From Caulochytrium protostelioides (taxonomy: Eukaryota > Chytridiomycota > Caulochytriomycetes > Caulochytriales > Caulochytriaceae), in NCBI GenBank assembly GCA_003615045.1, contig ML014146.1, positions 1,070 through 65,069 of the forward strand: a stretch of 64,000 nt of DNA, written 5' to 3'. Below are positions 52,628 through 64,000 of the stretch, piece after piece (positions within the stretch are counted from its first letter, which is position 1; every line of letters starts with the position of its first letter). The position numbers and the translations under genes are program-made. The notes under the pieces are model-generated. The model was not told where the DNA came from. It ran no database searches and saw nothing but the letters and a program-made list of their open reading frames with translations.

Positions 52628-53532
52628 ATGTCAAGAAAATGCACCTGTCCGCTGAGAAAGTGTCCCTCTTACAGGTTGCTCACCGATACGCGGCCCACTT
52701 GGTGTGCGCAGTGTCCCGACAAGCCAGCAGAGGCCGAGAACATTGTCAGCCGCAAGTGCCCCTGTCCTCTGAAGTGTCTCTATCTCGGGTTAACCACCGG
52801 GATGCGGCCCACTTGGTGTTCAAGGTGTCCCGACAGACCAGCGGCCGCGGTAGACATAGTTTCCCCTCGCTGCCTATCATACTGGTGCAGCTCTATCGCC
52901 AGAGCAAAGTCCCTCTGCGGCTACTGCATACATTGCTTCGCGCATCTTTGTCCTGGTGATCCGAGAACGCGGAACTATCTTGTGAAGAAACGCACGATTC
53001 GAATCGCAGTGAAAAAGCTGCGTGTTTAGAAGTATGCGCATGTGGAGACATCCCACGCTTGAAGAATTGGCGGGGGTTGCTCAGCGAGGCGCCCCGACAC
53101 GTTCGTCGACGCTTTGACACATGTCGTCTTCGGTGAGGAACATTCGATGAGGAAGGCCACGACACTCGCACGTATTCCAGTTGCGAGAACAAGCAGATGC
53201 TGCTGCTGATGGAAGACACAGGCTGCCGTCCGACGGTTTTTACCCGATTGAATCCAGACGCATACGCCGACTCCAACGGGAGAAGACATGTAAGTTGCTT
53301 CAAAAAGAGCGAGTACACCAGGAAGTTGATCGTCGGTGACCGCAAAGAATTGGAGTCCCGTATCGGGGAGTACGTAGATCGGCTAAAGCATCGCTTGGAC
53401 ACTGTCCCCAAGATGGAATTCCAGATCGAACACCTCTTTTATAACGGTTTCAACCTCGAGATGTTGAAAGGGCAGCAACGAAACTCCGTGTATCATGCTT
53501 GTTCCGTATCTTCCAAGTTGCATGGCTTCTGA
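52628..53532 (+). pseudogene. Broken EsV-1-7-type Cys-repeat / nuclease-like gene
   Basis: First part (52628-53026, 133 codons to a TAG at 53027) has repeated units of the type C-x(n)-C-x(13)-C-x2-C: CPLKCLYLGLTTGMRPTWC, then VDIVSPRC; two clear copies and a partial third. The third zinc ligand position is Cys where EsV-1-7 repeats usually have His. A helical end follows (GYCIHCFAHLCPGDPRTRNY). The same frame continues past stops at 53027 and 53060-53062 with GGCSARRPDTFVDALTHVVF, then shifts frame near 53145 to CENKQMLLLMEDTGCRPTVF and TRLNPDAYADS. That RRPD...E...CENK...RP...NPD pattern is the nuclease-like tail I associate with proteins of giant viruses, oomycetes and chytrids. Two stops and one frameshift make it a pseudogene; the family call is from memory of the pattern. 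Confidence 0.5.
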
Positions 53533-55419
53533 CGTAGTCGATCGCCCCGTAGAATCGATTATTCGTACCTTTGTCTCGCTTTATGTAGTCGCTTGGAAGC
53601 TTTAGGTGATCCACCTGGATCCTGCTTGGTTTGGCCGCACATGATATGGCATCTCTGCCGAGTAAGTGATCGGCGTCATGGTATGGAAGGCTGATTGCCC
53701 CGCCGTTAGACGCGCGGCGTCAGCACAAAGAGTCATGTATCGGACTCGGAGATCGTCAGCGGTCATTTCGATATCGGCGACGGATAGGTCTCACGAGGGA
53801 TCCGCCACTTCGCCGACGGCGGTTTTGTCTCGAGTCTTTCGGCGTAGCGGCCTGTGCGAGCGCCCGTATCTGTGCCGGTGCCACGCCGTCGCCGTGAGCC
53901 GAATGGCATCATTGCTCCGGTCAGTTGCGTGGCGTGGCGTCCGCTCCCCCAATCTCGCGCGTTTCACGCACGCTGCGACCATGGTCCGACAACCCCCCGC
54001 CTCGCGCGTCCTGCCTCCGGACGCCCGCGCACGGCGGCACTGCGCCTCGGCGGGCCGGCGCCGCCGCCACCTGATTTCGCGCAGTGGTGGTTGCTGCCAC
54101 CGCGAGCCTGCTCGGGCAGACAGCCTCCGGCAAGAGAGTCCAGAAACCACGGAGGTGGCGGGGGCCTTCCTGCTGGCTTGCCTTCGCGCCTTCCCGGTCC
54201 CCCCCGCGTCGCGTATTTTTTCCGCATCGGCCCGGACCGCGGTGGCCGCTGATGCACGACTCCGCCCAGCGACGCCATCGGCGCCGTCAGCGCCGCCCGG
54301 AGGGTATATAAAGCCAGACCCCGCGCGGGTCCACCGGCCGAGCCGGGATCTCGCGTTCATGCACCGCCCACGCATTTCTGACGACATGCGCATCGAGAGG
54401 GCGCGTAGGTTCCAAGAAAAAGGGATTCGGGTTCCTTCTCCCTCTCCCTCCCTCTCTCTCGCCTAAAAAGCATGTTTTTCGAGAGAAGAGAGCGTGGTAG
54501 ACAAGAGAAGCTCTTTCCCTCTCTCCCTCTCTCCCTCTTCTTGTTTTTGGAGAAGAGATGTATACGAAAGAGTATGAAAAGAAAAGAAAATGGAAAAGCG
54601 CGTCAGGACACAGCCGGATGCTTCCCTTCCGTGAACCGTGATCGGCAGCCCTCTTCTTTCCCCCCTTTTGACGACTGATCGCACAGCGATCGCACCGCCA
54701 CTTGGCCGACTTTGCCCTTGCTCGATCTGTAGGTGGGTAGATTTACATGTTCGGGGGCGTTGGCAGTGCATTGCATCGCATCATACCGTAGAGCATCGCT
54801 GTTCAATGCGCTGGACGCGAGTTGCGCTTTTCTCGTTACGGCTTCTCCTTCGTCCAAGTCGCTCACGCTTCGCTCACGTTTCGCTCAACTCCGCTTTTCC
54901 CCGCGGGTGGACCCCTGGGTTGGTTGATGCACCCCGCATCGGGCGCCGGACGCCTTCAGACCGCCTCGGACTGGTCGGGCCCGACCAACCCCCGGTAGAT
55001 GTCATTGCCTATTTTTTAACCCATCTTTTCTCGGTGCGGCGCCCATCTGGCCTTGGATATCACTTGCCCGTCGGATATCACGATCCTGCGCGACGCGCTT
55101 CATACTTTGTCTTCCCCAGTCGTGGCTTGCGCAACTTGTGACTTCCCCTCTCCCTTCCCCCCCTCCTCCCTCGCATCCGCATACGCCTGCATCTCCACGG
55201 TCCTGCCTCTCCATTGCATACCTCCGCATTTAATTCCGCCGTTGCATAGCTGATTAACCTCGTTTCTTCGTCATCGTCATTCCATCATCATCGTTCTACT
55301 CCTTATCCACCCTTAATCTTCTCCGGGCCTGCGCTGCATTAGTCGGTCATTCCGTATCGCATCAAACATCTCCCTCCCCCATCGACACCCCCTTTTTCTC
55401 TGTTTCGCCGATCGCCACG
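53533..55419. other. URA2/CAD upstream region
   Basis: About 1.9 kb. It contains an isolated TATATAAA at about 54304-54311, a CTCTCCCT-type pyrimidine repeat around 54435-54545, and a pyrimidine-rich leader directly before the URA2 start. The frame following the TATA (from ATG 54360) is only 35 codons. No gene is supported. Confidence 0.5.
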
Positions 55420-58400
55420 ATGCCGTCGATCCAGGAGCTTGAGACGACAGCGACGACGGCGGCGGCAGCGCCCGCCATCGCGATCCCGTCATGCCCGCCG
55501 GTCGATGGGCTGCCCATCGCGCATGCCGTCCTCGAGTTCGAGGATGGCACGGCCTACGAAGGCTTCTCCTTCGGCGCATCGCGCTCGGTCTCGGGCGAGT
55601 GCGTCTTCCAGACCGGCATGGTCGGGTACCCCGAGAGCCTGACCGATCCTAGCTACCGCGAGCAGGTGATGGTGTGCACGTTCCCGCTCGCAGGCAACTA
55701 CGGTGTGCCGGACCGCTCGGAGCGCGTCACGCCGGCCCCTGGGAGTTCGCCGGGCACGGCGCTTTCACGCCGCTTCGAGTCGGACCATATCGCTGTCGCG
55801 GCGCTGGTCGTCGCTAACTATACCGAGCTCCACTCGCACTGCATGGCACACTCGTCGCTCAGCACGTGGCTCGTCGAGGAAGGCATTCCCGCTATCTACG
55901 GCATCGACACGCGCGCCGTCACCAAGAAAATCCGCGAGTCGGGCGCGATGCTCTGCCGCGTGCGCATGCGACTGCCCGACGGCCAGATCCCGTCGGTCGC
56001 GACGCGCCGCCTGCCGCTCGACGCGTATGCGCCCGTGGCGTGGCACGATCCGGGTGCCGCCAACATCGTCAAGGACATTTCGGTGGCGCAGCCGCGGCTG
56101 TACTGCCCCGCGGGCGACGCGCTCCGCGACAGCGCCGGCCGGCCGATCCGGATCGTGGCCGTCGACGTCGGCATGAAATTCAACCAGATCCGCTGCTTCC
56201 TCAAGCGTCGCGTCGAGGTGCTCGTCGTGCCGTGGAACTACGCGTTCGCTCACGCCGAGGTCGAGGGCCAGCCGTACCACGGCCTGTTTATCAGCAACGG
56301 GCCCGGCGACCCGGCGCAGCTCGGGGAGACCATCGCGGAGATCCGCAAGCAGCTCGCCCGTGCGGATCGCCCGATCTTTGGGATCTGCCTGGGCCACCAG
56401 CTGCTGGCGCTGGCGGCCGGCGCGCAGACACACAAAATGAAGTTCGGCAACCGCGGGCAGAACATCCCGTGCATCGACCGCACGACTGGCCGGTGCTACA
56501 TCACCTCGCAGAACCACGGGTATGCCGTCAACGCCGCCACGCTGCCCGCGGGCTGGGTCGAGTACTTTGTGAACGCCAACGACCAGAGCAACGAGGGCAT
56601 CCGCCACACGACGCTGCCGTACTACTCGGTCCAGTTCCACCCGGAGAGTGCGCCGGGCCCGTGGGACGCCGAAATCCTCTTTGATCACTTCATTGAAGCG
56701 CTGCGCGTGAACGCCGACCGCGCGATCGGCGCGCCGTTGAAGGCGTTCACGACGCTCGCGGTCCCGCAGGCGGACGGGACGCCGTCGGCGCCGCCGCCCG
56801 CGGTGCGCCTGGACGTCAAGAAGGTGCTGATCCTGGGCTCAGGCGGGCTCTCGATCGGCCAGGCCGGCGAGTTCGACTACTCGGGCTCGCAGGCCATCAA
56901 GGCGCTGAAGAGCGAGGGCATCGACACGGTGCTGATCAATCCGAATATCGCGACGATCCAGACCTCGAAGGGGCTTGCGGACAAAGTTTACTTTCTGCCG
57001 GTGACGCCCGAGTTCGTGCGCCAGGTCATTCAGAAGGAGCGGCCGGACGGCATCTACTGCACGTTCGGCGGCCAGACGGCGCTAAACGTGGGCATCAAGA
57101 TGCGCGACGAGTTCGAGGCCCTCGGCGTGCGCGTGCTGGGCACGCCCATCTCGACGATCGAGATGACCGAGGACCGCGAGCTCTTCGCGGCGCAGATGGC
57201 CCAGATCGGGGAGCGCTGCGCCCAGAGCGCGAGCGCCGTCAACTGGGAGGAGGCCCGCAGGGCCGCGCTCGAGATCGGCTTCCCAGTCATTGTGCGCGCG
57301 GCGTACGCGCTCGGCGGGCTCGGCAGCGGGTTCGCCAGCGACGAGGGCCAGCTGCTCGACCTGTGCACTAAAGCCTTTGCGACCTCGCCGCAAGTGCTGG
57401 TCGAGAAGAGCATGAAGGGCTGGAAAGAGATTGAGTACGAAGTCGTCCGCGACGCGTACGACAACTGCGTGACCGTCTGCAACATGGAGAACTTCGACCC
57501 GCTCGGCATCCATACCGGCGACTCGATTGTGGTCGCGCCGTCGCAGACGCTCAGCGACAGCGACTACATGATGCTGCGCCGCACCGCGATCAACGTCATT
57601 CGCCACCTCGGCGTCGTCGGCGAGTGCAACATCCAGTATGCGCTCAACCCGACCAGCAAAGAGTACTCGATCATCGAGGTCAACGCACGCCTCTCGCGGT
57701 CGTCGGCGCTCGCCAGCAAGGCTACCGGCTACCCGCTGGCGTTCGTAGCGGCCAAGCTCGGTCTTGGCATCCCGCTACCCGAGGTCCGCAACTCGGTGAC
57801 CCAAAAGACGACCGCGTGCTTCGAGCCCTCACTCGACTATGTGATTGTCAAGATCCCGCGCTGGGATCTGAAGAAGTTCCAGCGCGTCAGCACCAAGATC
57901 AGCTCGAGCATGAAGTCGGTCGGCGAGGTCATGGCCGTCGGCCGCTCGTTTGAGGAAACGATCCAGGAAGCGATCCGCGCGGTAGACGGCGCGTTCCTGG
58001 GCTTTGCCGAGACCGACACGGCCATCTCGACGGCGGACCTGGACGAGGAGCTCGAGAACCCGAGCGACCAGCGACTCTTTGCGATCGCGAACGCGCTGCA
58101 CCGCGGATATACCGTGGACCGCATCTGGGAAATGACACGCATCGACAAGTGGTTCCTGCACAAGCTCGCGGGCATCGTCGCGTACGACCGCCAGCTGCGC
58201 ACGCTCGCGAAGGAGCCGCTCGACATAGCGCTGACGGCCGCGAAGTTGCGCCACGCGAAGCAGCTCGGGTTTTCGGACCGCCACATCGCCCAGACCCTCG
58301 AGACGACGGAGCTGGCGGTGCGCCGCCGCCGCAAGGCTCTCGCGATCTTCCCGTACGTGAAGCAGATCGACACGGTCGCGGCCGAGTTCCCGTGCTACAC

Positions 58401-61400
58401 AAACTATCTGTACATGACGTACCTCGGCTCGGAGCACGACGTGACGTTCGGGACGAAGGCTGACGGCGCCGTCATCGTGCTCGGCTCGGGCGTGTACCGG
58501 ATCGGCTCATCGATCGAGTTCGACTGGTGCGCGGTCCGGTGCATTCGCACGCTGCGCGCCGCGGGCGCCAAGACGATCATGATCAACTACAACCCGGAGA
58601 CCGTCTCGACCGACTACGACGAGGCGGACCGGCTCTACTTTGAAGAGCTCTCGCTGGAGCGCGTCCTCGACGTCTACGAGCTCGAGCAAGCGTCTAGCGT
58701 GGTTGTGAGCATGGGCGGGCAGAGCCCGAACAACATCGCGATGGGCCTGCACCGCGAGGGTGTGCACATCCTCGGGACCTCCCCCGAGATGATCGACTCG
58801 GCCGAAAACCGCTACAAGTTCTCGCGGCTGCTCGACCGCATCCACGTCGACCAGCCCGAGTGGAAGGAGCTCACGAGCAACGCGGAGGCGTCCGTGTTCT
58901 GCGACAAGGTCGGGTTCCCCGTGCTCGTGCGGCCCTCGTACGTGCTCTCGGGCGCGGCTATGAACGTTGTCTATTCCACCAACGATCTCGACGCGTACCT
59001 GGACCTCGCGGCCAACGTCTCGCGTGAATTCCCGGTCGTCGTGACCAAGTATCTCGAGGAGGCCAAGGAGATCGAGTGCGACGCCGTCGCACGCAACGGC
59101 GAGGTCCTGCACCTCGTCATCTCCGAGCACGTTGAGAACGCGGGCGTCCACTCGGGCGATGCAACGCTCGTGCTGCCGCCGCAGGACCTCGACGCGACGA
59201 CGATCCACAAGATTGAGCAGGCGACGCGCCAGATCGCCGACGCGCTCATGGTTACGGGCCCGTTCAACATCCAGTTCATGGCCAAGAACAACGCCATCAA
59301 GGTCATCGAGTGCAACGTGCGTGCGTCGCGCTCCTTCCCCTTCATCAGCAAGGTGCTCGGCGTCGACATGATCGAACTGGCCACCCGCGTCATGGCCGAC
59401 TTGCCCGTGCCCAATCGCGAACAGCTCAACCACGGTGTCACCGCCGTTTCGTACGCATCCGTCCGCACCGTGGCCATCAAAGTGCCCCAGTTCTCCTTTT
59501 CGCGCCTCAGCGGCGCCGATCCCATTCTCGGCGTCGAGATGGCCTCGACCGGCGAAGTCGCGTGCTTCGGCCGCACCAAGTACGAAGCCTATCTGAAGGG
59601 TCTGCTCGCCACCTCGTTCACGATGCCCAAAAAGAACGTGCTGCTGTCGATCGGGTCCTTCAAGGAAAAGATGGAGCTGCTGCCCGGTGTGCGCCGTCTG
59701 CACGAGCTCGGCTATCAACTATTTGCCACCGCTGGTACCGCGGACTTTATGAGCGAGCACGGGATCCCTGTCAAGTACCTCGAAGCGCTCGATGAGGATG
59801 CCCAGGAAGCGCCGGGCTCGGCGGGCGGCACGCACAAGCGGTTGACCTCCAGCGCGAATTCGCCCAACCGCGACCCGACGTCCAACCAAAAGAACGAGTA
59901 CAGCCTCTCGCAGCACCTGGCGAACAACCTGATCGACCTGTACATCAACCTTCCCTCCAAGAACAAGTTCCGCCGCCCGGCGAGCTACATGACAAAGGGC
60001 TACCGCTCGCGCCGCATGGCCGTCGACTTTGCAGTCCCACTCATCACGAACGTCAAGATCGCGAAGCTCTTTATCGAGGCGCTCGCCCGCTGCGGGTCCG
60101 AGTTCACGCTCTCGGACGTCGACTGCATGTCGAGCTACGCCACGCACGCGCTCGACCAGCTCGTCGCCGTCATTCCGCCTGCCGCCGTCCGCGGGATCGC
60201 CGCCAACATCGCTGACCTGACCGCTGAGGCCATCACCGCCGGCTTCACGACCTGCGTCACGGCCGCGCCGCTTGTCAAGGCCACCCAGGGCCTCTACTGC
60301 GATGTGATGGACGTCACGACCCTCAGCCGTGCCGTCAGCGCGACCGGCGAGCTGATGCAGACCCTGCGCGACGCGCCCCAAGGCGTCCCCGTCGTCGTGG
60401 ACAGCGAGCACCCGCAGCTCACGCATGTGCTCTACATCGCGAGCCTGCTCCGCCGGCCCATCCACGTGTCGCGCGTCCGCCGCGCCGAGACGCTCGAGTT
60501 GATCGGGCTCGCCAAGACCTCGCCCGCCGCCGCCGCCGTCGCGCCCGTTAGCTGCGACGTCGCCGTCGCCGATCTCTTCGACCCGGCGCGGCCCGCCGTC
60601 GCCGCCGCGCTCTTCGAGCAGCTCGCCTCCATCGACTGCTTCTCGATCGTGCCTATCGACGACGCCCAGCAGCATACCTTTGTCGCCGCGCTCACGCTGC
60701 TCCTGACCGCCGTCCACGCCAAGCGGCTCACCCTCGACGCCGTCCGGCAGCGCCTCAGCGTGAACCCGGCCCGCATCTTCGGGATCGCCGTCAAGGACGC
60801 CGCTGCTTCCTATGCTTCCGTCGAGATCGACCGCCCGTCGTCGCTGCATGCGCAAGTGACGGTCCACCTGCGCCGCCACATCGCGACGCAGTGCCCTGAG
60901 GCCCCGCCGCCCGTCGGCTTGGTCGAGCGCACCGTGCTGCGCGGCCAGACCGTCTACGGCGAGGGCGCCGTGGCGCAGCCCACGGGCACCTACCTCGCGC
61001 CGCGCCCGGAGGCGGCGGCGGCGGCCGCCGCTGCGCCCGTCCTGCCCGCCGTCCTGTTCCCGCCGGCGGTCTCGGCCGCCGCCGGGTCGCAAGAGTCCCT
61101 GACGGGCGTCGGCGCCGCCGCGGCCGGCAGCCAGCACCGACTGAGCTCGCCGATGCCCAAGAAGGCTCTCGAGGCGCGCCCGCTGTCGCCGAACCTCTTG
61201 GCCGTCGGGTCCGACTTGGCGTCTACGCCGCTCAGCCTCGCCGGTGGTCTCGGCGCAGCGGCGGCCGCGGCAGCCGCAGCGGCGGGTGCTGGCGCCGCGG
61301 GCACGCCGTCCGCCAGGCTCGCGACGACGGCGAGCGGCAGCACGGCCGCGCTGCAGGCAGGCAGCGACCTCAAGAGCGCGCTCATGGCGCACGGCGCGCA

Positions 61401-62364
61401 CGCGGCGCCGCTCGCGGTCGCGTCGGCGCCGTTCTACCAGCGCCAACTGCTGAGCGTGGCGCAGTCGACGCGCGCGGACCTGCACGCGCTGTTCGGCCTC
61501 GCGCAGGAGATGCGCCGCCAATCGGAGCGCGTGGGCGGCCACCGCGTGCTGAGCGAGATCCTCCGCGGCCGCGTGCTGTGCACGGCCTTCTTTGAGGCCT
61601 CGACGCGCACGAGCTGCTCGTTCGAGGCCGCCATGCTGCGGCTCGGCGGCGCCGTCGTGCCCTTCCGCAGCGACGTCTCGTCGCTCAAGAAGGGCGAGAC
61701 GTTCGCCGACACGGTCCAAACGCTGTCGTCGTATGCGGATGCGCTGGTGATCCGCCACCCGGACCGTGGCGCCGCCACGCTTGCGAGCCAGCACAGCGCC
61801 GTGCCCGTCATCAACGCCGGCGACGGCGTCGGCGAGCACCCGACCCAAGCCCTGCTTGATGTGTTTACGATCCGCGAGGAGCTCGGCACGGTCAACGGCC
61901 TCATTGTGACGCTGGTCGGCGATCTGAAGAACGGCCGCACGGTGCACTCGCTGGCGCATCTGCTGCTGCAGTATCAGGTGACCGTCAACCTCATTGCACC
62001 GCCGTCGCTCGCGATGCCGGACGCCATCGTCGAGAAACTCCGACAGAAGGGCATGCTCGGCGTCGTCTCGCACGACCTCGCGGCGGTCATGCCCACCACC
62101 GATGTCCTGTACGTGACGCGGATCCAGCGCGAGCGCTTCGACGATGTGGCGCAGTACCATGCGACGGTCGGCTCGTACGTGATCACGAACAAGGTGCTCC
62201 AGCGCGCGAAGCCCAACATGATTGTGATGCACCCGCTGCCGCGTGTCGACGAGATTGCGATCGAGGTCGATGCCGATCCGCGTGCCGCTTACTTCCGCCA
62301 GATGAAGTACGGCATGTATGTCCGCATGGCTCTGCTCGCCCTCATCCTCGGCGGGCAGCTGTAA
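55420..62364 (+). CDS. URA2: URA2/CAD multifunctional pyrimidine enzyme
   Basis: Catalyses the first two steps of pyrimidine synthesis: glutamine-dependent carbamoyl phosphate synthesis and aspartate transcarbamylation. Intronless, 2314 residues. GATase, residues about 30-430: nucleophile in [15 protein letters not shown] (Cys about 323), His/Glu in [15 protein letters not shown]. CPSase, about 465-1455, with two ATP-grasp halves ([34 protein letters not shown]) and the regulatory end [23 protein letters not shown]-like domain, about 1500-1820, retains the fold outline but not the metal HxH (no DVHVH-type motif), so probably inactive, as in fungal Ura2. An Ala/Ser-rich linker follows. ATCase, about 2000-2314: [34 protein letters not shown] and [14 protein letters not shown]. 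Start context GCCACGATG. Feedback control by UTP is expected from the family, not visible here. Confidence 0.97.
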   Translation: MPSIQELETTATTAAAAPAIAIPSCPPVDGLPIAHAVLEFEDGTAYEGFSFGASRSVSGECVFQTGMVGYPESLTDPSYREQVMVCTFPLAGNYGVPDRSERVTPAPGSSPGTALSRRFESDHIAVAALVVANYTELHSHCMAHSSLSTWLVEEGIPAIYGIDTRAVTKKIRESGAMLCRVRMRLPDGQIPSVATRRLPLDAYAPVAWHDPGAANIVKDISVAQPRLYCPAGDALRDSAGRPIRIVAVDVGMKFNQIRCFLKRRVEVLVVPWNYAFAHAEVEGQPYHGLFISNGPGDPAQLGETIAEIRKQLARADRPIFGICLGHQLLALAAGAQTHKMKFGNRGQNIPCIDRTTGRCYITSQNHGYAVNAATLPAGWVEYFVNANDQSNEGIRHTTLPYYSVQFHPESAPGPWDAEILFDHFIEALRVNADRAIGAPLKAFTTLAVPQADGTPSAPPPAVRLDVKKVLILGSGGLSIGQAGEFDYSGSQAIKALKSEGIDTVLINPNIATIQTSKGLADKVYFLPVTPEFVRQVIQKERPDGIYCTFGGQTALNVGIKMRDEFEALGVRVLGTPISTIEMTEDRELFAAQMAQIGERCAQSASAVNWEEARRAALEIGFPVIVRAAYALGGLGSGFASDEGQLLDLCTKAFATSPQVLVEKSMKGWKEIEYEVVRDAYDNCVTVCNMENFDPLGIHTGDSIVVAPSQTLSDSDYMMLRRTAINVIRHLGVVGECNIQYALNPTSKEYSIIEVNARLSRSSALASKATGYPLAFVAAKLGLGIPLPEVRNSVTQKTTACFEPSLDYVIVKIPRWDLKKFQRVSTKISSSMKSVGEVMAVGRSFEETIQEAIRAVDGAFLGFAETDTAISTADLDEELENPSDQRLFAIANALHRGYTVDRIWEMTRIDKWFLHKLAGIVAYDRQLRTLAKEPLDIALTAAKLRHAKQLGFSDRHIAQTLETTELAVRRRRKALAIFPYVKQIDTVAAEFPCYTNYLYMTYLGSEHDVTFGTKADGAVIVLGSGVYRIGSSIEFDWCAVRCIRTLRAAGAKTIMINYNPETVSTDYDEADRLYFEELSLERVLDVYELEQASSVVVSMGGQSPNNIAMGLHREGVHILGTSPEMIDSAENRYKFSRLLDRIHVDQPEWKELTSNAEASVFCDKVGFPVLVRPSYVLSGAAMNVVYSTNDLDAYLDLAANVSREFPVVVTKYLEEAKEIECDAVARNGEVLHLVISEHVENAGVHSGDATLVLPPQDLDATTIHKIEQATRQIADALMVTGPFNIQFMAKNNAIKVIECNVRASRSFPFISKVLGVDMIELATRVMADLPVPNREQLNHGVTAVSYASVRTVAIKVPQFSFSRLSGADPILGVEMASTGEVACFGRTKYEAYLKGLLATSFTMPKKNVLLSIGSFKEKMELLPGVRRLHELGYQLFATAGTADFMSEHGIPVKYLEALDEDAQEAPGSAGGTHKRLTSSANSPNRDPTSNQKNEYSLSQHLANNLIDLYINLPSKNKFRRPASYMTKGYRSRRMAVDFAVPLITNVKIAKLFIEALARCGSEFTLSDVDCMSSYATHALDQLVAVIPPAAVRGIAANIADLTAEAITAGFTTCVTAAPLVKATQGLYCDVMDVTTLSRAVSATGELMQTLRDAPQGVPVVVDSEHPQLTHVLYIASLLRRPIHVSRVRRAETLELIGLAKTSPAAAAVAPVSCDVAVADLFDPARPAVAAALFEQLASIDCFSIVPIDDAQQHTFVAALTLLLTAVHAKRLTLDAVRQRLSVNPARIFGIAVKDAAASYASVEIDRPSSLHAQVTVHLRRHIATQCPEAPPPVGLVERTVLRGQTVYGEGAVAQPTGTYLAPRPEAAAAAAAAPVLPAVLFPPAVSAAAGSQESLTGVGAAAAGSQHRLSSPMPKKALEARPLSPNLLAVGSDLASTPLSLAGGLGAAAAAAAAAAGAGAAGTPSARLATTASGSTAALQAGSDLKSALMAHGAHAAPLAVASAPFYQRQLLSVAQSTRADLHALFGLAQEMRRQSERVGGHRVLSEILRGRVLCTAFFEASTRTSCSFEAAMLRLGGAVVPFRSDVSSLKKGETFADTVQTLSSYADALVIRHPDRGAATLASQHSAVPVINAGDGVGEHPTQALLDVFTIREELGTVNGLIVTLVGDLKNGRTVHSLAHLLLQYQVTVNLIAPPSLAMPDAIVEKLRQKGMLGVVSHDLAAVMPTTDVLYVTRIQRERFDDVAQYHATVGSYVITNKVLQRAKPNMIVMHPLPRVDEIAIEVDADPRAAYFRQMKYGMYVRMALLALILGGQL

Positions 62365-64000
62365 ACCCCTCTCGATCGCCTACAACAGAAGCGCGACCCG
62401 TAGCGGGCTTTTTTTCGTCAGCCCACGGTTTTAAAGTAGCCCCCATCTACGGTCTTTGAAACACTTAGCATTTAAGACGTGAGACGACGGGAGACGTCTA
62501 CGCGAACGCGCGCTGCAGGACAAATGACGTTGTCGGGTCCCGGATGTATGCGTGTATGTGGGTGCGCGCTCAATCGTGCGAGCGGCTCTTGCCAGGCGGA
62601 GCGCCACTCTCGAGCGTGGCAGGGTGAACGCTGCGAGGGCGGGCGGGGCCGCATCTGGAAGCGCCGATCGGTGGGGCACTTTTCGTTTCGTTGCGGGAAG
62701 CGTGCTTGGCCTTCCGGCCTTCCAATCCGCCGCCGCCGCCGCCGCCGCCGCGTTTTTCACCACCTTCCGTAGTCGCTCGCCGCCACCCGGCTCGCCGCTA
62801 TCAACGCCGGTGCCGGTGCCGGTTCCGACGCCAATGCCGATGCCGGTGCCGCTGCCGCTGCCGACGCCGCCGTCGACGAGGCGTGGCGAGAAATGACCGT
62901 CGCACGGCGTCGACGTCGGCAGTGGCGACGGCGATCCTCCCCACCGGAAGCGCACGGAGCCGCCGCCGCAGGATTGAATTTGAAGCACGGCGGCGGGCGC
63001 TCGGGCCATCCATGCGGCGCGCGAGAGGCGCGAGCGAGGGAGAGCGAGCGGCGAGTCAGGAGGCGCTCCCGTGGCCGTGGCCGTGGCCGTGGACGACCCT
63101 GATGACGGCGGTGGCCGTGGCCGTGGCCGTGGCCGTGGCGTCGGTGGTGCCCGCCCTCCCCCGGATCAGGAGTGCGACGCGACGCCGTGGCGTGACGGAC
63201 GGCGAGAGGACGGGCCACGGCGGAAGTATCCAGAAGCGCTGCAGCAGGGGCCATCGTTCGATCAGAGGCGCGATCGCCGCCAGCCGCGGCCGTCCAGACC
63301 CTGAACGCTGTGAGTCCGCATGCAAGCACAGGCCGTCGGGTCGCGATGCTCGCGGACCGCAACGCAGGCCAGGGAGACGAGACGGCGTAGCGAAAGGGAG
63401 TCGCCAGCATCCGAGGTATCCTTTGATCCTTGTGGCTCCTGATGGTCGAGCGCCGAGCGGCTTCACCGTTCACGCTAGTCGTTGGCATCCTTCACATGAC
63501 GCCATCCGCCGCATCGTCACCTCGCTCTTGCCTCCAAGGGCTCTCGCCATCGCTTTCGCTATCGCTTTCGCCAGTGCCTTCGCCATCGCTCGTGTTGACG
63601 CCGGCACCGTCCCCAACGCGCTTGTCTTTCCGGCACTTGCTCTTCGCATCGGGTTCATACGCGACTCTCATCACATCATTGCCTCCCGGATACAACGATC
63701 CTCGGTCTTGCCACATACACCCTTCCCACTTCCATCGAGGGCGGGGTCGTGAGCACTCCCCCTTTTCCCCTTGTTTCCTCTGTTGCCGATCATTTGCCGA
63801 TCCCGAGCAGTGCCCCGTCCCAAGCCCCCGTCCGGCTCGAGGCTTGAGCCGCGGTGGCCTGCATTTGCGTTCGTTATACTCCGAATTGGATCGAATGGCC
63901 CTCGGCCCCTCCGACCGGGTCGGCTTGCCATATACCTAGACGTTGCCCGGCATCGGCATCGACGTGTATGGCGCTTTCCGGATTCGCGACACGCAGTCCC
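62365..64000. other. Intergenic to right edge
   Basis: About 1.6 kb downstream of URA2 with low-complexity frames and GTGGCC, GCCGAT and CGCTATCG-type short repeats. No domain-bearing frame was recognised; the 5' end of another gene beyond the edge is possible. Confidence 0.5.
63071..63138 (+). repeat. GTGGCC hexamer repeat, two blocks
   Basis: Three and a half copies of GTGGCC, about 18 bp of other sequence, then about five further copies. Confidence 0.9.

Noticed and set aside
53197-53532. Separate small gene starting at the internal ATG 53197
   Set aside because: The frame is the continuation of the upstream broken gene after a frameshift; the start would cut the CENK motif region.
54304-54467. 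TATA box followed by a 35-codon frame
   Set aside because: The frame is short and ends in low-complexity PSPS; no homologous motif. It is over 1 kb from URA2, so not assigned to that gene.
59719-62232. 837-codon minus-strand open frame opposite URA2
   Set aside because: Antisense shadow of a GC3-rich gene; its translation is Arg/His/Glu/Val-rich without domains, while the plus strand has all URA2 motifs.

Overview
The window looks like nuclear DNA of a very GC-rich eukaryote. The genes are monocistronic and mixed in strand, several have short GT-AG introns near the 5' end, and there is no bacterial-style operon structure. Two genes narrow the organism. A URA2/CAD-type pyrimidine protein carries a dihydroorotase-like domain without its metal-binding HxH, as in fungi, and a stand-alone anthranilate phosphoribosyltransferase points the same way. 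A DNAAF3 dynein-assembly factor implies motile flagella. Together they suggest a zoosporic (chytrid-grade) fungus. A GC-rich lineage such as Caulochytrium would fit, but the species assignment is an inference I could not check.

Layout of the conserved part. CWC15(+) and VPS24/CHMP3(-) converge at 0.9-3.5 kb, followed by the SWI/SNF subunit SNF12(+) at 5.0-6.4 kb. EMC5(+) and PRP28(-) lie at 11.3-14.3 kb, then an unrecognised alanine-rich gene (-) at 14.9-16.2 kb. Next come phosphoglucomutase(+), cytosolic aspartyl-tRNA synthetase(+), DNAAF3(-), mitochondrial acyl carrier protein(+), adenylosuccinate lyase(+), GAA1(-), NAA25(+), a UBXN7/Ubx5-like protein(+), synaptojanin(-), LSM6(-), TRP4(+), POP7(-), NOB1(-) and finally the 2314-residue URA2/CAD gene(+). 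Eleven of these gene models were rebuilt across introns by joining exons in frame: CWC15, VPS24, EMC5, PGM, DNAAF3, GAA1, NAA25, UBX, LSM6, POP7, and the intron position in each is given below. The themes are RNA processing (CWC15, PRP28, LSM6, POP7, NOB1), ER/membrane traffic (EMC5, GAA1, VPS24, synaptojanin), and purine/pyrimidine/tryptophan synthesis.

Two accessory islands interrupt this housekeeping landscape. Island 1 (6.4-11.1 kb) holds at least four decayed pieces of one TnpB/Fanzor-like element (relics A-D) around an AT-richer open reading frame for a predicted secreted proline/glutamine-rich protein. Island 2 (50.6-53.5 kb) holds a fifth relic (E), with the N- and C-terminal arms fused by an internal deletion and a 54-bp tandem repeat in its tail, followed by a broken gene combining EsV-1-7-type cysteine repeats with a nuclease-like tail of a kind I associate with giant viruses and zoosporic eukaryotes. 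The relics share a conserved block and hairpin past the end of the ORF, which is the most interesting unexplained signal here.

Large intergenic stretches (16.2-19.0, 42.7-44.3, 53.5-55.4 and 62.4-64.0 kb) are GC-rich and full of short tandem repeats; I see no supportable gene in them.
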